Position numbers and translations under genes: made by a program | The notes under the pieces: model-generated | Databases searched by the model: none | The model's input: the letters and a program-made list of their open reading frames with translations, nothing else | Told to the model about the DNA's origin: nothing | Source of the DNA: Sphingomonas gilva | Lineage (GTDB): Bacteria > Pseudomonadota > Alphaproteobacteria > Sphingomonadales > Sphingomonadaceae | DNA length: 64,000 bases | NCBI RefSeq assembly: GCF_003515075.1 | Contig: NZ_QWLV01000001.1 | Location: forward strand, 493,175-557,174 | Direction of reading: 5' to 3' | In this document: one piece after another, positions 29,118-37,976 of the stretch | Position numbering within the stretch: the first letter of the stretch is position 1 | How the letters are laid out: each line of letters begins with the position of its first letter

Positions 29118-29597
29118 ATGACCGAGCAGCTGCCCGACAGCCTGATTCCCTACGACGAGATCGTGCAGGAGGCGCTGCGCGCGGTGGTGGGCCGCGTGCT
29201 CGGCACCGTCACCGATTCGGCGCTGCCGGGCGGGCACCATTTCTACATCACCTTCAAGACGCAGGCGCCGGGCGTGATGATCCCGCGCCATCTGGTCGAG
29301 CGCTTTCCCGACGAGATGACCATCGTCCTGCAGAACAAGTTCTGGGACCTGAAGGTGGAGCCGGACCTGTTCTCCGTCGGGCTGACCTTCAACCAGGTGC
29401 CCGCGACTTTGGTGATCCCCTATGCCGCGGTGACGCGATTCCAGGACCCCGCGGTCGATTTCGCGCTGCAGTTCCAGGCGCAGGACGCCGACGGCGACGA
29501 CGAGCCGCTCGACCCCGGTGAGAATGACGGGCCGGTCGCGGTGCCTGCGGAAGACGGATCGAACGTGGTTGCCGTAGACTTTAAGCGGAAGAAGTAG
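29118..29597 (+). CDS. sspB: Stringent-starvation/ClpXP adaptor SspB (alphaproteobacterial type)
   Basis: 159 aa. The globular domain (about 1-125) carries [15 protein letters not shown] and [21 protein letters not shown], hallmark sequences of SspB that bind ssrA-tagged proteins. The acidic flexible tail ends in [11 protein letters not shown], the short motif that docks on ClpX. The ATG at 29118 follows AAAGAGG. It delivers tagged substrates to ClpXP. Confidence 0.95.
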   Translation: MTEQLPDSLIPYDEIVQEALRAVVGRVLGTVTDSALPGGHHFYITFKTQAPGVMIPRHLVERFPDEMTIVLQNKFWDLKVEPDLFSVGLTFNQVPATLVIPYAAVTRFQDPAVDFALQFQAQDADGDDEPLDPGENDGPVAVPAEDGSNVVAVDFKRKK

Positions 29598-29605
29598 GAA
29601 CGCGA

Positions 29606-29692
29606 TTCCTCCATTCCCGTTCGTGTCGAGCGAAGTCGAGACACGTCAGCCCGGGCGCAGGCTTCTCGACTTCGCTCGAAGCGAACGGAGTT
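29606..29692. repeat. Inverted repeat TTCG..CGAAG type upstream of fumC (family F)
   Basis: CGTTCGTGTCGAGCGAAGTCGAG on the left is mirrored by CTCGACTTCGCTCGAAGCGAACG on the right. It contains a smaller palindrome at its left half (GTGTCGAGCGAAGTCGAGACAC). It lies between sspB and fumC, directly upstream of the fumC start, so it could affect fumC translation. Confidence 0.65.
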
Positions 29693-29696
29693 TGGG

Positions 29697-31085
<1,389 letters not shown>

Positions 31086-31130
31086 ACCGCCGGCCACCCG
31101 CTTATATCAGGACAACAGGGATTTACGGAC

Positions 31131-31382
31131 ATGCTCAGGAGCCTGATCGGCGCGTTCATCGGCAGCAGGATCGACAAGCAGCGCGACGGGCGCGGCGGGA
31201 TCGCGGGGGCGGCGCTGGGCGCGGCCGCCGCGCGGGTGGCGACGCGCAGCATCCCCGGCGCGCTGGCGATCGGCGGCGCCGCGGTCGCCGCCAGCCTGAT
31301 CGGCAAGCGGATCAAGGCGCGGCGCGCCCGGCACGAACAGCTGCCGCCGATCCCGCCGCGTCCGCCTGGCCCGCAACCTTGA
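31131..31382 (+). CDS. Small alanine/glycine-rich membrane-associated protein
   Basis: 83 aa. A Gly/Ala-rich stretch (GGIAGAALGAAAARVATR and ALAIGGAAVAASLIG) could make one or two weak membrane helices, followed by a basic segment and a proline-rich tail. It is preceded by a plausible ribosome-binding site and sits between fumC and gmk. No family was recognised. Confidence 0.65.
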   Translation: MLRSLIGAFIGSRIDKQRDGRGGIAGAALGAAAARVATRSIPGALAIGGAAVAASLIGKRIKARRARHEQLPPIPPRPPGPQP

Positions 31383-31413
31383 CGCCCCGGCCATCGCTGC
31401 GCCACTAGCGCGC

Positions 31414-32067
31414 ATGGCCGAACCGACGACGAATCCCCTGAAGCAGAGCCGCCGCGGCGTGCTCTTCGTGCTCTCCTCGCCATCGGGCGCGGGTAAATCG
31501 ACTATCGCGCGGCGGATACTCGCGGCGGACCAGGGCATCACCATGTCGATCTCCGCGACGACGCGGCCGATCAGGCCCGGCGAGGTCGACGGCGTGGACT
31601 ATCATTTCGTCAGCCTCGACCAGTTCCGCGAGATGGTGGCGAACGAGGAATTCCTCGAATGGGCGCATGTCTTCGGTCATCGCTACGGCACCCCGCGCGC
31701 GCCGGTCGATCAGGCGCTGGCCGAAGGGCGCGACGTGCTGTTCGACATCGACTGGCAGGGCGCGCAGCAGCTGTTCCAGCAGGCGGGCGGCGACGTCGTC
31801 CGCGTGTTCATCCTGCCGCCCTCGCTGACCGAGCTCGAACGCCGCCTGCGCGCGCGCGCGACCGATCCCGAGGACGTCATCGTCGCCCGCATGGACCGCG
31901 CCGCGACCGAGATCGGCCATTGGGACGGCTATGACTATGTGCTGGTCAACGACGACGTCGAACGCTGCTTCGGCAAGGTCCACACCATCCTGGCCTCCGA
32001 ACGGCTGCGGCGGAGCCGGTGGACCGGGCTGATCGGCTTCGTCCGGGGGATGGTGAAGGGGGGGTGA
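31414..32067 (+). CDS. gmk: Guanylate kinase
   Basis: 217 aa. The P-loop is SSPSGAGKSTIARRIL, and the GMP-binding region carries ISATTRPIRPGEVDGVDYHF and EFLEWAHVFGHRYGTPR. It phosphorylates GMP to GDP. Its length is slightly above the E. coli enzyme. It lies 31 bp after the small upstream gene. Confidence 0.97.
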   Translation: MAEPTTNPLKQSRRGVLFVLSSPSGAGKSTIARRILAADQGITMSISATTRPIRPGEVDGVDYHFVSLDQFREMVANEEFLEWAHVFGHRYGTPRAPVDQALAEGRDVLFDIDWQGAQQLFQQAGGDVVRVFILPPSLTELERRLRARATDPEDVIVARMDRAATEIGHWDGYDYVLVNDDVERCFGKVHTILASERLRRSRWTGLIGFVRGMVKGG

Positions 32068-32073
32068 AAGCGC

Positions 32074-32162
32074 GTCGCCCCTGCGCAGGCAGGGGCCTCA
32101 GGCGACAAACGCGATGCCGGATGTGCCACAAACCCAGAGGCCCCTGCCTGCGCAGGGGCGAC
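32074..32162. repeat. Perfect terminal inverted repeat element (family C, copy 1)
   Basis: An 89-bp element with 25-bp perfect inverted ends: GTCGCCCCTGCGCAGGCAGG at the left continues into GGCCT, and the right end is the exact complement (AGGCC then CCTGCCTGCGCAGGGGCGAC). It lies between the convergent stops of gmk and the ATP12 gene and may serve as a bidirectional terminator. A larger relative is at 35218-35366. Confidence 0.8.
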
Positions 32163-32164
32163 GG

Positions 32165-32854
32165 CTATGCCAACCCCAGAAATCGCGCGGCCGCATCGTA
32201 GTCCGCGCGCCTTGCCGCCAGCGCGCGGGCGGCTTCGGCGTCCTCGCCCCATTGCTCGGCCTGCCAGGCTTCGTCGACCGTCGCCGCCGCCCATAGCGTG
32301 TCGGCGTCGATCGCGCCCTCGGCCAGCGCCAGCGCGCCGACCAGCGTGCCGGTGATCGGCACGATCGCGGCGAGCGCGGCGAGCGCGAAGGCGTCGCGGG
32401 CGGCGACCGCCTCGGCCAGCCGCGCCAAGGTGGCGGCGGGCTGGGGCCGGTGGATCACCCCGCTCGCGATCTCGAAATGCACATCGTAGCGCGCGCTCGC
32501 CCAGGCGAGCAGCGGGTCCCACGCCGCCGCCTCGCGGGCGATCAGCGGCTCGGGGCTTTCGGCGCGGTAGCAGGTCAGGTCGCTCTCGCCGTACGCCGCG
32601 ATGCCGGCGACATGAGGGCCGGGATCGGGCGCGATGCGCTCGATCGCGGCGTTGGCGAGGCCGGTCAGGCGCATCGTCGCGGGCGCGATTTCTCCTTCGA
32701 CCGCGCGCCACTCCTCGGCGATCGCTTCGGCGAGCATTTGCGAGGGTATGACGAGCGGCAGCCGGCCGGGCGTGCGTACGGCGCGCCCGTCGAGCCGGAT
32801 GCCGTGGCCGCCATCCTCGGCCACGACGCTCACCTCCTTCCAGAAGCGCTTCAT
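32165..32854 (-). CDS. ATP12-family F1-ATPase assembly chaperone
   Basis: 229 aa. The N terminus FWKEVSVVAEDGGHGIRLDGRAVRTPGR and the later ALAAIVPITGTLVGALALAEG and DTLWAAATVDEAWQAEQWGED are diagnostic of the ATP12 family, which in mitochondria binds the F1 alpha subunit during assembly and is kept in alphaproteobacteria. It overlaps the upstream small membrane protein gene by 4 bp and is the last gene of a chain beginning with crcB. Confidence 0.94.
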   Translation of the reverse strand: MKRFWKEVSVVAEDGGHGIRLDGRAVRTPGRLPLVIPSQMLAEAIAEEWRAVEGEIAPATMRLTGLANAAIERIAPDPGPHVAGIAAYGESDLTCYRAESPEPLIAREAAAWDPLLAWASARYDVHFEIASGVIHRPQPAATLARLAEAVAARDAFALAALAAIVPITGTLVGALALAEGAIDADTLWAAATVDEAWQAEQWGEDAEAARALAARRADYDAAARFLGLA

Positions 32855-33060
32855 TCGGGCGGGGTGCGCCAGCGGCGGGCGAGCGAGCGGGGCAGGAAGG
32901 CGATGATCGCGAGCGCGAGGATGATCAGCGCGACCGCCGCGACGATCTCGACCGTGCTGTCCGCGCGCTGGCTCCACACCAGCCCGGCCATCGCCAGCGC
33001 CACGCCGAGCACGCGGCTGACGCCCATCAGGAAGAAGCGGTTGCGGGCGGGGTCGGTCAC
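32851..33060 (-). CDS. Small two-helix membrane protein
   Basis: 69 aa, GTG start. Two hydrophobic segments (GVALAMAGLVW near residue 18 and EIVAAVALIILALAIIAFL near 38) are followed by a basic tail SLARRWRT. It overlaps the genes on both sides by 4 bp. No function was recognised. Confidence 0.8.
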   Translation of the reverse strand: MTDPARNRFFLMGVSRVLGVALAMAGLVWSQRADSTVEIVAAVALIILALAIIAFLPRSLARRWRTPPE

Positions 33061-33719
33061 AGGCGTTGCTCCATCGCGGCGGCGATCTCCCTGGGATGGG
33101 CCAGCACCTGCGCCGCGCCGCCATCATGCAGCAGCTCGGGCGGATGATAGCCCCAGGCGACACCGAGCGGGTGCGCGCCCGCCGCCACCGCCATCGCCAT
33201 ATCGTAGCTGGTGTCGCCGATCATCACCGTCGTCTCGGGCGAGGCGCCCGCCTCCGCCATGGCAGCCGCGATCATCGCGGGATGCGGCTTGGACGGATGG
33301 CGGTCGGCGGTCTGCAACGTGACGAAGCGGCCGGCAAGGCCGTGATGCGCCAGGATCAGCCCCAGCCCGCGATCCGATTTGCCGGTGGCGACGCCGAGCA
33401 GCCAGCCGGCATCCTCCAGCGCGGCGATCGCCTCCAATATTCCTTCGTACAGCGGCTCATCGGCAAGCCCGCCACGGCCGCGCATTCCTTGAAACGTCAG
33501 GCGGTAGCTGGCGGCCATCCGCTCATGCATCGCGTCGTCGGCGTCGGGCAACAGGGTTCGCATGATATCAACCAGCGACAGCCCGATCAGGTCGAGGACC
33601 TGACGTCGCCCAGGCGCCGCAAGCCCCGCTTCATCGAAGCAGGCACCCATCGCCGCGCAGATATTGTGCTGCGAATCGACCAGCGTTCCGTCGCAATCGA
33701 AGATGGCGAGGCGGTTCAC
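33057..33719 (-). CDS. HAD-superfamily phosphatase (Gph-like)
   Basis: 220 aa, GTG start. HAD motif I is FDCDGTLVDS (nucleophile Asp8, acid Asp10), motif III Lys is in KPHPAMIAAAM, and motif IV is MIGDTSYDMAMA. The helical cap lies between motifs I and II. It resembles phosphoglycolate phosphatase-type enzymes, but substrate specificity is not certain. It is translationally coupled to the pseudouridine synthase gene upstream and the small membrane gene downstream. Confidence 0.94.
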   Translation of the reverse strand: MNRLAIFDCDGTLVDSQHNICAAMGACFDEAGLAAPGRRQVLDLIGLSLVDIMRTLLPDADDAMHERMAASYRLTFQGMRGRGGLADEPLYEGILEAIAALEDAGWLLGVATGKSDRGLGLILAHHGLAGRFVTLQTADRHPSKPHPAMIAAAMAEAGASPETTVMIGDTSYDMAMAVAAGAHPLGVAWGYHPPELLHDGGAAQVLAHPREIAAAMEQRL

Positions 33720-34801
33720 CCGCCCCCCCGCCGCCGGCGTTCGCCCTTGCGTTCCTTGCGGACGGTCTTGGCGTGCGCTTTTGCCTTCTGCTTCTGTTCC
33801 GCGCGCGAGGGCGGCGGGGCGTCCTCGGGCAGGGCGAGGTCGCCGGCGACGATGTCGAAGCCGAGCTGGTCGAGGCTTTCGTTGAAGTGCGGCGGCAGTT
33901 CGGCGGTCACGTCGATGCGGCCGCCATCGGGGTGATCGATGCGCAGGCGGCGCGCATGGAGGTGCATCTTGCGGCTGATCGTGCCGGTCAGGAACGCGTC
34001 CTGCCCGCCATATTTGCCGTCGCCGACGATCGGATGGCCGATCGCCGCCATATGCACGCGCAATTGGTGGGTGCGGCCGGTGAAGGGCTGCAGCTCGACC
34101 CAGGCGGCCTTGTTGCCGGCGCGCTCGATCACGCGGTAGCGGGTACGCGCCGGAGCGCCCTCCTTTTCATCGACCTGCATCTTCTCGCCGCCGGTGCCCG
34201 GCTGCTTGGCGAGCGGCAGCTCGATCATGCCGTCGTCGATCGAGGGGACGCCCGCGATCAGCGCCCAATAGACCTTGCGCGCGGTGCGGCTGGAGAAGCT
34301 CTTGCCGAAATAGGCCGCGGCGCGGCTGGTGCGCGCGATCAGCAATGCGCCCGACGTGTCCTTGTCGAGCCGGTGGACCAGCTTGGGCCGGCTTTCGCTG
34401 TCATAGGCGAGCGCGTCGAGCAGCCCGTCGACATGCTCGGTGGTCTTGGTGCCGCCCTGCGTGGCGAGGCCGGGGGGCTTGTTGAGCACGATCGCCTGCG
34501 CGTCCTGATGGATCACCATCTCGCGCATGAAGGCGATCTGGTCTTCGCTGAGCGGCGGGCGTTCGCGCTTGGGCCGCGCGGTGGCGGCCTTGGCGGGCTC
34601 GTCGGGCGGCACGCGCAGCGTCTGGCCGGCGGCGATGCGGTCGCCCGGCGTGGCGCGCGCGCCGTCGACGCGCAGCTGCCCGGTGCGCGCCCAGCGCGAG
34701 ACGGTGTTGAACGAGATGTCCGGCAGGTGCCGCTTGAACCAGCGATCGAGCCGGATGCCGTCGTCGTCCGGCGCGACGGTGAAGCTGCGCACCTCGCTCA
34801 T
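33716..34801 (-). CDS. RluC/RluD-type rRNA pseudouridine synthase
   Basis: 361 aa. An S4 RNA-binding domain (about 15-75; IRLDRWFKRHLP, SRWARTGQLRVDG) is followed by the pseudouridine synthase domain with the catalytic Asp in VHRLDKDTSGALLIA. The basic C-terminal tail (AEQKQKAKAHAKTVRKERKG) is extended compared with E. coli RluC. It isomerises specific uridines in 23S rRNA; the sites cannot be assigned here. The start at 34801 overlaps the crcB stop. Confidence 0.95.
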   Translation of the reverse strand: MSEVRSFTVAPDDDGIRLDRWFKRHLPDISFNTVSRWARTGQLRVDGARATPGDRIAAGQTLRVPPDEPAKAATARPKRERPPLSEDQIAFMREMVIHQDAQAIVLNKPPGLATQGGTKTTEHVDGLLDALAYDSESRPKLVHRLDKDTSGALLIARTSRAAAYFGKSFSSRTARKVYWALIAGVPSIDDGMIELPLAKQPGTGGEKMQVDEKEGAPARTRYRVIERAGNKAAWVELQPFTGRTHQLRVHMAAIGHPIVGDGKYGGQDAFLTGTISRKMHLHARRLRIDHPDGGRIDVTAELPPHFNESLDQLGFDIVAGDLALPEDAPPPSRAEQKQKAKAHAKTVRKERKGERRRRGGG

Positions 34802-35172
34802 GCCGCCACCCGCGCAATGGCGAGCCCGGCGAACAGCGCGAGCACCGATCCGACCACCGAGACGAGCGCATAGCCGAGCGCGACGCCGATCTGCCCGCGC
34901 TCGATCATCAACGCCGCCTCCAGGCTGAAGGCGGAGAAGGTGGTGAAGCCGCCGAGGATGCCGACGCCGAGGAACAGCCGCCAACCCTCTGGCGTGCTCA
35001 TCCGCGTCAGGCTGCCGGCGAGCAAGCCCATGAGGAGGCCGCCCAGGAGGTTCACGAACAAGGTGCCCCAGGGATAGCCGGGGCCGAGCGCGCGCAGCGC
35101 GGCTTCGCCCGCGAGGAAGCGCAAGCCGGCACCGATCGCGCCGCCGGTCATGACGAGGAGGAGTTGGGACAT
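34798..35172 (-). CDS. crcB: Fluoride exporter CrcB/Fluc
   Basis: 124 aa with four membrane helices. It forms a dimeric fluoride channel that relieves fluoride toxicity. GGAIGAGLRFLAGEAAL, GTLFVNLLGGLLMGLL and GILGGFTTFSAFSLEA are the conserved Fluc signatures, including the Phe/Ser of the fluoride track. It heads a chain of minus-strand genes overlapping by 4 bp each (crcB, rluC-like, HAD, small membrane, ATP12). No fluoride riboswitch was recognised upstream. Confidence 0.96.
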   Translation of the reverse strand: MSQLLLVMTGGAIGAGLRFLAGEAALRALGPGYPWGTLFVNLLGGLLMGLLAGSLTRMSTPEGWRLFLGVGILGGFTTFSAFSLEAALMIERGQIGVALGYALVSVVGSVLALFAGLAIARVAA

Positions 35173-35217
35173 TGGTGCGCGCTTAGCCTAAGGCGGGTGC
35201 AGCGCCAACTAGTAGCC

Positions 35218-35366
35218 GTCGCCCCTGCGAAGGAGCGTCGGGTTGTGCACGCCCCGCGTGCACAAGGATTGCCTGGGAGGCAATCCGACCCGACGCTGGC
35301 CGCTGGGTTTGTGGCACACCGGCCGTCGCGTGTGCCGACTGAGGCCCCTGCCTTCGCAGGAGCGAC
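35218..35366. repeat. Inverted-repeat element, family C, copy 2, with nested hairpins
   Basis: The ends GTCGCCCCTGCGAAGG and CCTTCGCAGGAGCGAC are near-perfect inverses, as in the 32074 copy. Inside is GTGCACGCC...GCGTGCAC (35252-35271) and TTGCCTGGGAGGCAA, and AGCGTCGGGTTG mirrors AATCCGACCCGACGCT. It lies between the divergent-side start of crcB and the 3' end of the lipoprotein gene. Confidence 0.7.
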
Positions 35367-35372
35367 GATCGT

Positions 35373-36107
35373 TTACGCCGCCACGTTCGAAATCAAATCC
35401 ACCTCTGTCCCGCCGCCGGGCAGGTTGCGCAGGAACAGCATATAGGCGTCGTCGCGGCGGGCGCCGCCCAGCATATGCTCCTTGCCGTCTTCCAAGTGCT
35501 CGGCCGAATAGCCGGCGCGGACGGCTTTGGTGTAGTAATAGTCGAGCACCGCCTGCATGTTCGCATCGGCGCGGAAGGTGACCACGCGCATCTTGCATGG
35601 CGCTTCGTTGCCGCCCGCCGCCTCGACCACGCGGGCGCCGGGATAGACGGTCATCTCGGGCGCGAGCCGCGCGGCCCAGCGGGCGGAATAGTCGAGCTTG
35701 TCGGCGCACGGGTTGCCGCCCGCCGCGCCCGCCTTTTGCGAAGATGCGAGCTGGCCGAGCGTGACCGCTTCGCCGCCCGCGGGCGTGAACTTGCCCGCGG
35801 CAGGCGCGCGCAGCAGCTTGCCGTTGGCCATGGCGTATTCGGCCTTGGCGGCGTCCGCGCGACGTTCGGGCGGGATCGGCTGCGACAGCGCGCCGGGGGT
35901 GCGGCGCGTGCCGCGGCCGTTCTTCGCCGCCAGGTTGGGATCGACCATGATCTGGTCTTCGAGCGCCGCGGTCAGCGCCGGATCGCTCGCATTGCCGACC
36001 AGCTCATTGTCGAGCACGTCGAGGCTCGCCTGATCGGACCGCTCGTTCTTGCAGGCGGCGATGGAGAGCGCGATCGTCGCGGCGATCAGCAATTTGGTGC
36101 GGCGCAT
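35373..36107 (-). CDS. Putative lipoprotein of unknown function
   Basis: 244 aa. MRRTKLLIAATIALSIAAC is a lipoprotein signal (Cys19). The remainder is soluble, with VTFRADANMQAVLDYYYTKAVRAGYSAEHLEDGKEHML as a recognisable folded stretch of about 80 residues at the C terminus and a low-complexity middle. No named family was recognised. An earlier in-frame ATG at 36164 adds a non-signal-like N terminus. Confidence 0.8.
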   Translation of the reverse strand: MRRTKLLIAATIALSIAACKNERSDQASLDVLDNELVGNASDPALTAALEDQIMVDPNLAAKNGRGTRRTPGALSQPIPPERRADAAKAEYAMANGKLLRAPAAGKFTPAGGEAVTLGQLASSQKAGAAGGNPCADKLDYSARWAARLAPEMTVYPGARVVEAAGGNEAPCKMRVVTFRADANMQAVLDYYYTKAVRAGYSAEHLEDGKEHMLGGARRDDAYMLFLRNLPGGGTEVDLISNVAA

Positions 36108-36228
36108 CTTCGAATCTCCCGGGATTACGGCGCTTTTGTGCCGCAGCCCGGTTAAGAAACCCATGCCGAATCGGGGTTAATGGGCGGGGATTCGCCGCGT
36201 TTCCGTCCCGATGCGGGACGGATCGGCG

Positions 36229-36771
36229 TCAGGCGCGACGCCGCGCACGCCACTGGTCGGCGGTCTGGCCCCAGGCGTCGATCACCAGATCGGCATAGGG
36301 CTCGGGCAGCCTGGTCGGGCCGAGATTGGTCGAGCCCAGCCGTCTGGCGAGTGCGACCGAGCGGACATTCGCCGCCTCTATGGTGTGGATGATCGTCTCG
36401 AAGCCGAGACGGTCGACGGCGAAGTCCATCGTCGCGGCCGCGCCTTCATAGGCATAGCCCTTGCCCGCGAACTTCGCCCGGACGCCCCAGCCGACCTCGG
36501 TCCCCGGCCAACCCTCCGGCTGCCAGGGGCCGAGCCGGCCGACCCATTCGCCGGTCGCGCGCTCGATCATCGAGAACATCGCATAGCCGCGGATGTGCCA
36601 GGCGCCCGCCATGGCGCACAGCGAGCGCCACGCGCCGGCGCGGCCCTGCGTGCCGCCGATATAGCGCATCGTCTCCTCCTCCGCCGACATGATCGCCCAG
36701 CCGTCGAGATCCTCCGGGCCGGGCGGGCGCAGGATCAGGCGTTCGGTGACGAGGACGGGACCGTTGATCAT
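36229..36771 (-). CDS. GNAT-family N-acetyltransferase (RimJ/RimL-like)
   Basis: 180 aa. The N-terminal VTERLILRPPGPEDLDGWAI is the RimJ/RimL-type opening. The acetyl-CoA binding region is VGRLGPWQPEGWPGTEVGWGV with GKGYAYEGAAATMDFA (motif A, Q/R-x-x-G-x-G/A form). It transfers acetyl from acetyl-CoA to an amine; the target is unknown. The divergent SOUL gene starts 78 bp away. Confidence 0.92.
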   Translation of the reverse strand: MINGPVLVTERLILRPPGPEDLDGWAIMSAEEETMRYIGGTQGRAGAWRSLCAMAGAWHIRGYAMFSMIERATGEWVGRLGPWQPEGWPGTEVGWGVRAKFAGKGYAYEGAAATMDFAVDRLGFETIIHTIEAANVRSVALARRLGSTNLGPTRLPEPYADLVIDAWGQTADQWRARRRA

Positions 36772-36849
36772 GACGCACTCCCGGTGGCATGGGGCGGAAC
36801 CGAAGGGCCTCCGCGCGATTGAGAGGCCATAGGCGGATTGGAGACTTAT

Positions 36850-37497
36850 ATGAAGGCCGACGCGAAGACCATCGGCACGGCGGCGGCCGGAGTCGCGGGC
36901 GTGGCCGCGCTGGCGGCGGGCGGCTGGTATCTGTTCGAGAAGCTGAGCGAGAAGCCGCGCCACCGCACGCTGGAGCGCGAAGGCGTGTTCGAATTGCGCG
37001 CCTACCCCGCGCTGCTGGTCGCCGAGACGGTGGTCGAGGGCGAGCGCAGGGCGGCGCTGGAGGCGGGCTTCGAACGGCTGGCCGACTATATCTTCGCCAA
37101 ATCGCGCGGCGGCGAGAAGATTTCGATGACGGCGCCGGTGCTGTCCGACCGCGAAGGCGCCGGCGAGCGTGTCGCGATGACCGCGCCGGTGCTGTCCGAG
37201 GAGGCCGAGGGCGGCTGGCGCACGCGCTTCGTGATGCCGGCCAAATACGACCGCGCTTCGCTGCCGGTGGCGCCCGCCAGCATCGTCATCACCGAAATCC
37301 CGGCGCGCGAAATGGCCGCGGTGCGCTTTTCGGGCGGGTCGGAGGACGCCAATCTGGAGCGCCAGGAACGCCGCCTGCGCGACTGGATGGCGGCGAGCGG
37401 GTTCGAGGCGGCGGGCGCGCCCGAATACGCCTTCTACAACTCGCCCTACATCCCACCCTTCCTCCGCCGCAACGAGGTGCTGATTCCGGTGCGGTGA
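36850..37497 (+). CDS. SOUL-family heme-binding protein
   Basis: 215 aa. A short N-terminal hydrophobic helix (AAAGVAGVAALAAGGWYLF) anchors or exports the protein. The remainder is a SOUL/HBP domain, with FELRAYPALLVAETVVEG, GEKISMTAPVL, VAMTAPVL and AEPYAFYNSPYIPPFLRRNEVL-type sequence at the C terminus. SOUL proteins bind heme or tetrapyrroles; the physiological role in bacteria is unclear. GGAG six bases before the ATG at 36850 decides the start over an in-frame TTG at 36838. Confidence 0.92.
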   Translation: MKADAKTIGTAAAGVAGVAALAAGGWYLFEKLSEKPRHRTLEREGVFELRAYPALLVAETVVEGERRAALEAGFERLADYIFAKSRGGEKISMTAPVLSDREGAGERVAMTAPVLSEEAEGGWRTRFVMPAKYDRASLPVAPASIVITEIPAREMAAVRFSGGSEDANLERQERRLRDWMAASGFEAAGAPEYAFYNSPYIPPFLRRNEVLIPVR

Positions 37498-37499
37498 GG

Positions 37500-37740
37500 G
37501 CGCGCAGCCGCGAGGAAGAAAGAGAAGGGGTCACGCGGAGGCGCGAAGGCGCGGAGGAGTTGTGCGGGCGGAGAGGCTCCGCCGCGCAGCGGCTTCCATC
37601 CTATGCGGCTGCGATGGGTATGAAGGTCTCGCTGACGCGGGACGGTCGCCACGAGAGGATTCTCCGCGCCTTCGCACCTTCGCGTGAACCACTCTTCTTC
37701 TTCTTCTGCTCGCCAGCCCTTGTGCGAAGCCAAGTGCGCG
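37500..37740. repeat. Long imperfect inverted repeat element (family G, copy 1)
   Basis: GGTCACGCGGAGGCGCGAAGG near 37529 is mirrored by CCGCGCCTTCGCACCTTCGCGTGAACC near 37665-37691. Purine-rich GAGGAAGAAAGAGAAG on the left matches CTCTTCTTCTTCTTC on the right. The element is of the same kind as 42025-42298. It fills the gap between the SOUL gene and a small membrane protein. No separate gene is visible inside. Confidence 0.7.
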
Positions 37741-37754
37741 CCCATCTGCGGCTC

Positions 37755-37976
37755 ATGCTGAACCTTGCCTCGCTCGCCGTCGGTGTGGTCGCGTTCTTTC
37801 TCGCGATCTTCGCCTTCTTTCCCTTTCTGGGATGGGCGTACTGGCTGATCATCCCGATCGCGCTGGTGGGGCTGCTGCTCGGCATCCTTTCTTCGAAGAA
37901 CTCCGGGCGTAACCTCAACCTCATCGTGATCGTCGTCGGCGTCGTCCGCCTGATGCTGGGCGGCGGGTTCATCTGA
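37755..37976 (+). CDS. Small membrane protein
   Basis: 73 aa with three hydrophobic segments (SLAVGVVAFFLAIFAFFPFLGW, IIPIALVGLLLGILS, LIVIVVGVVRLMLGGG). It resembles small DUF4190-like or superinfection-immunity-like membrane proteins in pattern only. No good ribosome-binding site lies before the ATG at 37755, which follows a family G repeat, so the start is uncertain. Its stop overlaps the proposed CTG start of rarD. Confidence 0.7.
   Translation: MLNLASLAVGVVAFFLAIFAFFPFLGWAYWLIIPIALVGLLLGILSSKNSGRNLNLIVIVVGVVRLMLGGGFI

Noticed and set aside
35173..35372. Fluoride riboswitch before crcB
   Set aside because: The region upstream of crcB is a palindromic repeat, and no riboswitch core sequence was recognised.
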